This document shows positions 35,801-47,800 of a stretch of 64,000 nucleotides of DNA, in pieces (positions within the stretch are counted from its first letter, which is position 1; each line of letters starts with the position of its first letter). Source of the stretch: Saxidomus purpurata (Eukaryota > Mollusca > Bivalvia > Venerida > Veneridae); assembly GCA_022818135.1 (NCBI GenBank), contig JAFMSR010000009.1, forward strand, positions 27,879,305 through 27,943,304, given 5' to 3'. The position numbers were made by a program, and so were the translations under genes. The notes below the pieces were generated by a model. That model searched no databases. It saw only the letters and a list, made by a program, of their open reading frames with translations, and was not told the DNA's origin.

Positions 35801-38800
35801 GCATCGTCGTCAACGTGCGTTACGTGTTGCTTGCATCGCAAAACGATGTCGCCGTTCGGTGCGTGTATCTCGCATCCCAAGACGATGTCGCCGTTCATTA
35901 CGTGTATTTTGCACTCCCAGACGATGTCGCCTTACGGTACGTGTACTTTGCAACGCCAGACGATCTCGCCGTACGGTACGTGTACCTTGCATCGCCATTC
36001 AATCTCAACGTACGGTGCATGAACCTTACAACGCCAGTCAATCTCAGCATACGGTAGGTGTACCTTGCAACGCCAGTCAGTTTCACCGTACGGTACGTGT
36101 ACCTTGCAACGCCAGTCAATCTCACCGTACGGTACGTGTACCTTGCAACGCCAGTCAATTTCACCGTACGGCACGTGTACCTTGCAACGCCAGTCAATCT
36201 CACCGTACGGTACGTGTACCTGGCAACGCCAGTCATTCTCACCATATGGCACGTGTACCTTGCAACGCCAGTCAATCTCACCGTACGGTACGATTACCTT
36301 GCATCGCCAGAGGAGTTCTCGACGTACGGTACGTGTACTTTGCATCGCCAGACGATCTCAGCGTTCGGTACGTGTACCTTTCATCGCTAGGCAATCTCAA
36401 CGTTCGGTATTTGTACCTTTCATCGTCAGACGATCTCGACGTACGGTACGTGCACCTTGCAACACCAGTCAATCTCACCCTACGGTACGTGTACCTTGCA
36501 TCGCCAGTCAATTTCACCGTACGGTACGTGTACCTTTCATCGCTAGACGATCTCAACTTTCGGTACGTGTACGTTTTATCGTCAGACGATCTCGACGTAC
36601 GGTACGTGCACCTTGCAACATCAGTCAATCTCACCCTACGGTACGTGTACCTTGCATCGCCAGTCAGTTTCACCGTACGGTACGTGTACCTTGCATCGCC
36701 AGACGATCTCGGCGTCCGGTACGTGTACCATGCATCATCAGTCAATCTCACCGTACGGTACTTGTACCTTGCAATACCAGTCGATCTCACCGCACGGTAC
36801 GTGTACGTTGCATCGCCAGACGATCTCATCGTACGGTATGTGTACCTTGCATTGCCAGACGATCTCGTCGTACGGTACGTGTACCTTTCAACGCACGTGT
36901 ACCTTGCAACGCCAGACGATCTCTCTGTACTGTACGTGTATGCATCGCCAGACAATCTCAGCGTACGGTATGTGTACCTTGCATCGCCAGATAATCTCAT
37001 CGGGCGATTTGGTTATCTTGGTACGCTGTATGGTATCGCAACAATCTTTAGAATCTTTATTTAAAGTCGGTCATACATAAGATGATATCGCCGTATGGTA
37101 TGTGTAATTGACACCGCCCTTAAGTCGCCAGATATTTACGCAAATAAATCAAATCGTGGCTTACAAAAACACAATTATTTTCCCATAGGAGTACGTCAAA
37201 AACATGCACAAGTTGGCCTCCCTACAGTACTTGCAGTGCTTTGATTATATTGTCGGCTGACTGCACACCAAAGCGCCATTTCTTGACACTTAAGTATAAT
37301 GTATATATACTCAATATACCAATTACCGGGATATAACTATTGCCATGAATGATCATTGAATTCTAAAGCGTAGTTGCCTTCTAATTTGCCATGTTTCAAA
37401 TACGTTCATGACAGTTGGCCTGGAAATGACCTCCATAACAAACGTTTAACAAAAAACATCGCTACACATTTTATATCAAAATGTTCAGGAAAAGACAAGC
37501 TGTCAGACTAGAGTAAATTTGTTAACTTTTGGTAGAAACAAACTTGAAGAAGATTCAAACAGTTTTCTTCCAAGTTCACGGTAATAAGTATATTCGGAAA
37601 AATGAAGATGACTGTCAACATGGATTTAATAAAGCTTAACACTTGATACACAATATTGGTTTATGATTTTGTTTTCTTCTCAAAGATAGATGATGAAACT
37701 TTATTTTAAGGGCAGAGATGTCTTATGTACTTTGAGTATTTAACTGTGCACCTTCATTAAAACTGTTAGACTCATGGTAAATGGTATGACCTGTATACTA
37801 TAGAGTTAATTGTTGAAATATTAGCGGCATGATACAGTTGGACCTATGTTAGTTGTCACCGCAGTGAAATAGACACATGTCTTGGATTGAGTATATTCGT
37901 AAATAAAAGACGTAACTAATCAGAAAAGACTTGTGCCGCACTGCGATATAACGTAGAATTAAGTTGATCATTTCATCCAAGATTTAACTACGTTTTTTGT
38001 ACTTCTTGAAACTTTTAATTTGTCTTACTAAACATCATTGAATGGTTCCTGTAAAATGTAAATTTTCCCCAATATGCTTCGAGGGGATTAAAGCTGGCGT
38101 ATTTCTGGAATCTCAGACAACAATTTCTCAGAATTTTAAATCAAGCAGTCTGATGTTTCTATTAATTTTGTTGTCAATGTGAAAATAACGCTGTTGTTAG
38201 CTTTTCTTGATTTTGCAATGCTCTTCTTACTTTGTTTTGTGGTGTGCTTGTGAGCAGTCTTTCTGTTTACTTTTCATTTTGCTGTGCGATTAGTCTAGCT
38301 CTATCCTTTTGATTTTCCCGGGCGAGCAATTGCGTCTTTCTTACTGGTTTTGCTTTTGGGTGTTTTAGCTTGCAAGAGCTCCATTGAGCTCCAACGATAC
38401 GAACATGAACAACATTACAGCTATACAGATAAGCGCCTCGGGCATCCACTGGGCCATACAAATATTCCGCATCAACAGTCAAATACAAATTAAGTCATTA
38501 TGTCTTAACCAATATACATTAGTTTTTTAAGTACAACATTCTTTATGTTGCTGCTTTTATACAGTTTATGCATTTTTCATGTTAATTACAAATTACTTCA
38601 TTGGTCCGTTTGTTCACGGGAGTGATGGTACTGGCTTAATGTTATGATTGTAAAATGTAAGACAGCTATTCTTGAAAGTTATAATTTCTCTAAAGATTGC
38701 GACAAAGTGTCATACGGTTTTCCTTGAAACAAATATGAATGCCATCAATGTATGAGCCTGTGCAGCAGTCCTTGCTGTGTTGATGTTGCATTCTCAAAGA

Positions 38801-41800
38801 CAGTTTCAGTTTTAGTGGATTAAAAGCAATTTAATTTAACTATGTCTGTTCAAAAGACACAGTTATTGTTTTATCGACATCCTCATTTTGCAATAACCAA
38901 AAATAACTGAATCAGCAAATTATAAAAACTGCATCCCAATTCAGAGTAGGATGGGTGGACAATGCGCTGTAACGTTTATGAGATCTGGTGTAGAAAGGAG
39001 AGACTTTATGGGAAACGTCACCTCAGTTTTTACGTTATCGTAAGAACAAAAGTTATCAACATGACGAGATGGAACATAATCTTAATTTGTCAATCTTATA
39101 TTTACAAATAATTGTTTATTTAGATCAAATAGTTTTTTTACGTGAGAGCAAAACGCGACCATGCAAACATTCCCACGAAAACCGCTGTTTTACACTGCTT
39201 TAAGCTACATGCAATCCAAAGCAATACATTTTTAATTAGCAAACACTGGCCTAGCGACATTAAGCTTATTTTAGTTTCAAAGAAATACGACTCTATGTTA
39301 ATTTAGTATCTCAGTCGGCATTTTCATCGTAAGATCCTCATCACGCTAACTTTCCGCCAAAGCGACTACATGGAAATTATACTTAAAGGGTAGTAAGTCA
39401 TCATTTATTTCAAGAGACTGTCACGTAAATTGCACGCTGTCAATGCAAAAGGGGAGTGTATAAAACCTAAATGAAGTTAAGATTTGTCTGCAACTCATTT
39501 GTATTAAACTGGTTTATTAGCAAGGAGGTGACCTCTTGCTTTTGTGCTGTGATGTTGTACGTAAATGTGAGGATGTGAAGGCGGTGGGATTGTGTACAAA
39601 TTTGTGGGCATGTGATGGTCTGAGTTGTTGTACAAGAAAGTGTGTATGTTAAGGCAGTGGGATTGTGTACGAGATGGTGGGATGTGAAGGTGGTGGGGCT
39701 GTTTCAGAGAAAGTGGGGATGTGGAGGTGGTGGGGTTGTTTCAGAGAAAGTGGGGATGTGAAGATGGTGGGGTCGTGTACTAGTAAGTGGGAATGTAAAG
39801 GTGGGGGGGGTGTATGAGAACAAGGGGATGTGAAGGTGGTGGGTTCGTGTATACGAGAAGGTGTTGATATGAAAGCGGTGGGATTGCGTACGAGATAGTA
39901 AGTTGGATGTGATAATGCTGTGGTGTTTTACGGGAAAGTGGGGACCTGAAGGCGGTGGGATTGTGTACGAGATGGTGGGATGTGATGATGCTGTGGTGTT
40001 TACGGGAAAGTGGGGATGTGAAGGCGTTGGGATTGTGTACGAGATGGTGGGATGTGATGATGCTGTGGTGTTTTTCGGGAAAGTGGGGATCTGAAAGCGG
40101 TGGAATTGTGTACAAGACGGTGGGATGTGAAGACGCTGTGGTGTTTACGGGAAAGTGGGGATGTGAAGGCGGTGGTATTGTGTTCCAGATGGTGGGGTGT
40201 GATGATGCTGTGGTGTTTTACGGGAAAGTGGGGATGTGAAGGCGGTGGGATTGTGTACGAGATCGTAGGTGTGATGATACTGTGGTGTTGTACGAGATGG
40301 AAGGGATGTAAATGTGTTGGGTTGTGTACGAGACGCTGAAAATTTAGTTGCTATGACGTGCACTAAAGATAAAATAAGTACATGCATTTGCTTACTTTTA
40401 TAATTTCTGGCCGAAAGTCGTTTTTGTAGGCGTTTTACGTCCGCTTCAACCGATGATCATTTCAACAGGCGGGCAGAGTACCCAACAATGGTTCATAGGA
40501 AGAACCAGTACTAGACTCCGATTCTCCGGAAGAAATTGCCAACTTGGTCACATGAAGAGACACGGTCGGTATCAGGGCTCGAACCCATGGTCCTCAGTCT
40601 ATGAGAGGTTACGGAGGCGGATCTGGTCGGACATCAGTATGACATAATGACCTGTATTCAATGTTTTATGATGTTAGCATACAATCCATTACGGAAGCAT
40701 AAATGCACAGCCATTCGATTTTCAGGTTTCATAAAAATTTCTTGAAATAATTCTAGTAGATGATTTCATCTAAAGTGCTTAGTAGGTCGTGATACATATT
40801 TCTGAGGGATGTGTATAAACAAAGCTGGTTACAGACAATATAAAAGCATTACATTATACTTCATCAGAAAGACTATTTGCATAACCGTGAATTTTAAACA
40901 ACAGCAACTTTGTTATTAATAAACTAGTTCTGTGATTAAAAACGGATAGGAACCAATGACAAGTACATGTACTGTTAGCGAAGTATTGACGCGAAGGGTC
41001 ACTCTTTGTCTTCTTGTGCTCACTTTCGCAGTGACCTCCTTACTGTCAGCACTTTCAGTGCTTTGATTCAGTCTATCGGGTACTTCAATGGCAAAATACA
41101 AAAAATTAATATGCGGAAAATTCAGATGATATTTTGTCATCAAACTTCTTGTAAGAAAACAAATCCGACAAAAACACCATCCCGACTGCGAGCTCCTATG
41201 CTCAGTACATCGACGGTGTCAACATGAGGTACAAAATAAATACAGTGACAGAATGTGCATCAATAACAGAATGTAGTTAAAATTAAAAACTGCCGTGTTT
41301 ACGATTTATTTAGAAATCTGTACACTTCGTGAGTCTGTACAGTGGACTGACATAGGTCATCATTCATGCGGACTTTATAAGTTTTTTAAGCTTGATGAAG
41401 TTTCATGAAAATGTGCAGCTAGAAAATGCTCTTTTGCGCATAAAAAAGTTTGCGTATTTTGTACGTTTTTAATGTCTGACTAACCCAGTGATTATAGTGG
41501 TAACTGCGTTCGCTTCATATTGCTCGATCCTCGCTAAAGCCACACAAGGAGACAACTTATTCCAAACATGGCTCATTCCATTGTTAACTAGATAAAATTA
41601 GAAATGTCTGGCCCTTTCTCTCATTAGAGATTAGTTTCATCATGGGCAGAGCTATGTAAATTGAAAGTGAACTACTAGTAAATGGAATTACTATACTAAT
41701 ATAATTACATGCAGGTGAACATTGAGCAAGACATGTGTAGGCAACTTGGAAACGATGTACATGTAGATGTTTTTAATATTGCATTGAAAGAAGTAAGAGT

Positions 41801-44800
41801 TGAGGCAGCTAACCCTTCAACAATTCATGACATACTCTATTGTATACTTTGAAAAAAGGGTGTGAAACGTATGCAAAACGTTTTACTACAATAGAAAAAC
41901 TATGAAAAGGACCACGTCAAAACTCTTGTACGATTTAAAAATTGAATTTGTCAATTTCATTAAATGATTTCAAATCATTATCATATTCTTACTTCAATTT
42001 GTTGATTTACCGACTCATACTTTGCAGCTGAACTTAAAAAAAAGAAAGGTATATATAGCTCTATATACAATATCAAAAGCATAGCGGTTATATATCGCAC
42101 CTGATTTAGTAACCTGATTGCAAGTCCCCGTTGGGGACCCATATCTGGGTTACAAATTGAGTTTGTTTCCCGTTTTCGTTTGAAATCGGGAATCCAATTG
42201 CGATGCGTGTATAAGGTCGCACGGTCGCACGCGTTTCCACAAAACTGCCCCAAAGTATTTAAAATAATGAAAGAAAAAGTGCAAGAGGTTAATCTTGTTG
42301 TCTTCAGGGGAGGTAAATGTTAGGTCTTAAAATAAGTCAGTAAGTGAGATGTCCCCTGCTTCTTGGGAGGTTAATCTTGACATTTTTCAAAAAGTCATTA
42401 AGAATTATCTCCCTTGATTCAGAGTAGGTAAATCTTAACATCTTAAAATTAGCAAGTAAGAATGATGTCCCCTGTTTCAGGGGAGGTTATTCTTGACATC
42501 TTAAAAGAAGTCAGTAAGAGTGATGTCTCCTGAAACAGGGGAAGTTAATCTTGACACCTAAAAATAGGTCAGTAGGAATGATGTCCCCTGTTTTAGGGGA
42601 GGAAAATCTTGGAGTCGTGCAATAAGTCAGTTTGATTGATGTCCCATGTTTCAGGGGAGGGAAGTCTTAAAATAAGTAAATGAGAATAACCTCCTCTGAT
42701 ACAGGGGATATCACCCTTTTTTACTCATTATCAAGATTTACTTCCCCTGTGTCAGGGGACAACATTCTTACTGACTTATATTAAGACCTCAATATTTACC
42801 TCCCCTGTAATAGGGGACACCACTGTATCTGACTTATTTGAAGATTTCAAGATTTACCTCCTCTGAAATATGGGAGATCACTCTAATGACTAATTCAAAA
42901 ATGTCAAGATTAACTTCCCTTCATACAAGGGACATCACTCTTATCTAAAAGACTTCAAGAATTACCTCGCCTTAAACAGGGGTGATTATTCTTACTGACT
43001 TTTATTTTAAATGTGAAGATTTACCTCCCCTAAAATAGGGGACAGCTCTCTAACTGACTTATTTTATGGCATCAAGATTTACTTTCCCTCCTTGTTGTCA
43101 TTTTCAGTGTTTTGATTATAATCACTTACGAGACTGTATACCACGAGCGACATGGTTCCCTGTAAAGTGATTTATGAATTAATGCTCGGATTAAAGAAAA
43201 TATGCAACCACGCTTAGAAACTGGACAATGAAACTACATTTTTGTTTGATACGTCAGAATACATTTCGTTAACATCTTTGTGTGCAATGGCCGCATTATG
43301 CAGAAACGGCTATTAAAAACAGTGTAGGACTACGTTTTTATATCCTGTACCACGTGACTCGGGGAAATCATATAACGTGATCGAATCGATCATGATTATA
43401 GTAAATTGGAATTTACTAGCTATATCTAAAAGCAGATTTTAGAGGGGTTTTCGATGCTTTTGCTAATTATTTTTTGTCGTTACTACACTGATAGAAGTAA
43501 CAACAAAAGACTGTAATGACTTGCTCCGACAGACGGTTAATTAAAATTCGCCTCAGTCGGGATACGCACTTTTGATTTCCCAGTTCCGCGATATTACTTT
43601 ATTTAAATGTCATCATTTTTCACTTTGGCAAAAAGCCTTGCAATTTTTCCTGCTTTTTTTCAGAGCAAGATGTCGGGTTCGATCTCAATGAAAATAGTCT
43701 CAGGGGCTAACAGACTCGTCACTCTCAGAGAAAGCAAAGTAAGTTGTGCTCATATACATGATATTGAACGTTTATCTAAAACATGCGAGCTGTATAGCTG
43801 AAAATTATTTAAAGCCATCCAAATAAAAACATTGCTTCTTCTGATTTTGAAATTTGCCATGTGAAAATACAGGAATAAAACCTACTACGCACAATACAAT
43901 ATAAGCATATAAACTATAACAAGGCAGCTTTGTCGTATGCTGTAATATTGATGGAAATTATCTGTGGATCTGGGGTGTTTGATCCATGATAAGTATCACG
44001 TGGCAAAGCTGAAACAGAATACATCGCTTCAGTCTCCGACAAGTGTTGGTAGCAGATACTCTTTCCAGGGTTAATAACCAATGTTTGAACATTTTAATTA
44101 CCTTATCATTAAGATCATTTTAACAGAAATGAAGTCTCAATTTAGAAATTACTACATAAATTAAAAATAAGTTTTAAAACCAAATATTTTATATCACAAT
44201 TATAAATATTTGAATGTTACGTTAGTTTGTGCAGTTTCTCATTGCAATTTGTTTTAACCTGTAAAAAAAACTTTACGAACTTAACATGTAGAATGTACAA
44301 TGAAGTAATGATATAATACCCAGTAGAAAACAGAGGATAAAAAGCCATTTGTTTTTAAGATGAGAGTGCGAGCTTTCTTTGATTATAATCCAATCAATGA
44401 TATGCTGAATCCATGTCCTGATGCTGGCCTCAGCTTTTGTCGCGGGGATGTCCTTCACATTGTCAGTCAAGACGACCCCTGGTGGTGGCAAGCCCGGAAG
44501 GAGGGGGAATTAACGGGTAAAACTGGTCTTATACCTGCAAGGCAGCTCCAAGAAAGGTTAGTGCTTTTTTTCTTATTTTTTTTTTCTCTTTTGGAAATAA
44601 AAACTCGAAACTTTCAACAAAAAAGTGGATTAAGAGGGAATGCCTTTCTTTTCTTATTATGTCAGTGTTACTTTTGTGAATTATATATAATATTATATAA
44701 TGCCAATATCTATTCTAATTTAAGAACCGAGATGATGCGGCGTTACCATAGTGATGAAGATCTAAGAAATTGTACAGGTCGTTCATCACGTAAGTAGAAA

Positions 44801-47800
44801 AATGGAGCCTTGCTGTGTGAAAACCAGCACCTTGACTTTTGCTGTAGCAGACTGGTGTACAGTAAGGGTCAAGATCGGATTATTCGTAATGATAGCAAAG
44901 CCGAGATGATAGTTTTCATGCAGCATGTGCCAATGCTAATGCGACTTTTTTTGATATTCAGTTTCTTTGCATCGTTTGTAATAAAGATTGGATGCAGTTT
45001 CCTATACAATGTACATATTTTACTGGATAATGCAATATGTCGTTAAAAAGTAATTTAAAAGTAACTAAAGCTTGAAAACGTTATTGTTAAGTATGTGATT
45101 TTCAGCTAAAGCATGACATTTGTTCAAGGAGTTTACTGGAAGAAATATTGGACCTGTTACAGCTTTAAGGGTGCCAGGGTGTTGCACAAAATCAATCCTA
45201 TTTTTCGGCGTAGCCGTATTTAGTTCAAACTTGACCGGAAGTTGGTAACATTTCAGCCGCAGAATGTATATAACCTTTTTGGATTGAAAACATTTCTATG
45301 TAAGGCACCTTTTAATTGGATAATGCCGCATGAAATAGGGCAATAAAATACGCTTGCGTTTTCAGTCTTTCATGTATGATTTTATAATTTTAGTACGTAA
45401 TATGTTTTTACCTTCTGATGCACTTGTCACGGTATGGACTAAATCACAATTGATTGGGGGAGAACATGTGTAAGCGGTCGGTAAGCTCTGTCGGGAGAGT
45501 ATTTGCCTTTTAATTAAAGGGTCCCGGGTTCTCGTCCTGGTCAGGGTACATACTGTTTTTCTCAACTTGTGATATTTCTCACTGCATAAAGATAAAACTT
45601 GACAGGAATTTTTACCATGAAAACTCTTGCTACCAATCTTTTTTATATACTCAGAATCGCGCCGACCATCTTTTTTAAAGATAGTTCTTGTTTATACGAA
45701 CATGTAAGTGAATTAAGAATATAACAGAACAAAGCATAATTCCCAATTTTTGTTTATTGCAAATCGCTAGATTGACTGGGAAAAGATAATAAACCCTAAT
45801 TCCAGAATATTTTTGTGTGAAAGTTATAGTGTGTAACACGGCGAAATCTGTGACTAGTCTGATACCATGAAACTGACTATCTTCATGCTAATTAGATTAA
45901 TCGACGCAATTACCCGAGATATTCAAATTTTGATTTGGACAGCCACACAGTTGGTTGTCAATATAAACATTGTATAATACAAGGAGATCTAAGTAAACTA
46001 CATGTACTTGAAAACATGAAGACAGAGAATGGATCTGATTTACTATTTTTCTGTTGCTTACAGGAGGGACAAGTCCGTGTCGCATCAGTCCCAAAGTTCC
46101 TCGGGCACGGAGGGTAAAGAAAACGATGTATCAGGCCCAGCACAGTGGAGGTACACCCGAGATCTACCGTAGAGGTATCATCACACCTCTACATGATTTC
46201 ATTATTCTTACTTAACTATACGTAGTTTAACCAAACACAGTTATACGTTTTGCTCCTTAGACTTCAGTTTTACAAGATTGATGAAACCTTTTTACTGGAA
46301 GTGAAACATATTTTTTGGAGCTAAGTCTTCTTGTGGGAGTCAGTAAAAATTCTTTTGGGATCAAAAACTCATTGTGGGAGCTAAGTTTTTTTGTGGGAGC
46401 TTTATGTCTTCCTGTAGGAGCTATGTCTCATTGAATGTTGATTAACAAACATTTCCTCATAAACCTCGATACTAAACTCGTGTTTCGCGATTTTTCGGTA
46501 GTTTCACTTTTATTTTGGTTGATTTTGATAAAGCTCTGTGTTTTTCAAATACTAAGTTATCGATTTAGTGAAACTATTCTTTATCGAAGTCAGTATATTT
46601 ATATGTTGAAAACTCAGCGTTAATAATATATCATTTGCATACTAGTATATAGTATCCCCCGTCAATGGCGGAGGAATATTGTTTTGGCGTTGTCCGTCCA
46701 TCCGTCCGTCCGGAGCCATAACTAAGGCACCAAAGGATAGACTAATTTCATGAAACTTAACATAAGTATACAATAGCATAATGCCGCTGCGCAAGCGCAA
46801 CTTTAGTCAAGATTGGCTTTGTATCTCCAGAGTTATTGCCCTTTAATCATTTATTTCTTCTATATTTGCTATAAAACATTAAAATTCAATTTCTCTGGAA
46901 CCGGTTATCAAAATTGAATTGTAATTGGCTCAAATAATTTAATGATCACTTTTTCTAATAACTCTCTTTTTTAGAAATGAGGCCCTTAAAGAGGTGTAGC
47001 TCTTTTCTTAAATATTCTATGTAAAAACTTGTGAAATTTTTGTTGTGCTGATTTAATTTAACTTGCAACAACTGAGTTCTGTATGACTGTAAGATGCGGA
47101 AAAAAACCTCTCAGAGATGAGGTCCCGATGGGGTGGTAAAATTTAAAACAATGCTTCTTTTTTCTGAAAAAGCTTGTCAGAATTTGATATTGTTTGGTAC
47201 AAATAATCAACTTTGTGTACATTCAACCAAAAATTTAGAACTGGAGCTTTACAGGAATGGGACCCTTAAGGGGATTAAGTGTTTTCTTACATTATTATTC
47301 TACATAGAAAGTTGTCTGAAATTAGTATGTTTGATTTAATTGTACTTACAACAACTAAGTTCTTTATGGCTGAAAGTTGAAGGAAATAAATCCCCTTGGA
47401 GATGAGGTCCCTGAGTGGGGTGGTGAAATTTGTTTAATGCTTTTCTTTTCTGAAATAGACAGATAATACAAGATCCAGCTGTATTTTTCAGTTTTTGTTT
47501 CATTTGGCGGAGAATATGAAATCACTGAATTTGCTTATTATCTTTGTTTTACCTATTTTTATCATACTGGTCATTTGTGTTCGCAAATACTGTTGTTATT
47601 ACTAATTGCAGAATATGACATTGAGGACATTCTCACTTACGAAGAGGTTGAACTCTTCCAACCACCTTCCGAAAGATTCCGTCCAGTAGTTCTTATAGGT
47701 ACAGTAGCTTTTAGGCCTCACAAGTGGTAACCCGTGCTTATTCTAATTTGTACAGTAATTTATGCCCCGCATAGAGTGCTTCCGTTTATTAGTCCTCTAC

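Noticed and set aside
35799..37064. 421-codon plus frame and antisense companions
   Set aside because: Thirteen-residue repeats from the 39-bp intronic array. It lies inside intron 7 of the MPP-type gene, with no splice signals joining it.
44778..44779. Alternative donor for MPP exon 10
   Set aside because: It would join exon 11 in a different phase and lose the KKTMYQ reading, whereas GTAAGTA at 44790 keeps it.
45470..45545. Possible functional tRNA gene
   Set aside because: A- and B-box-like sequences are present but the acceptor and anticodon stems do not pair. It is better explained as a SINE fragment.
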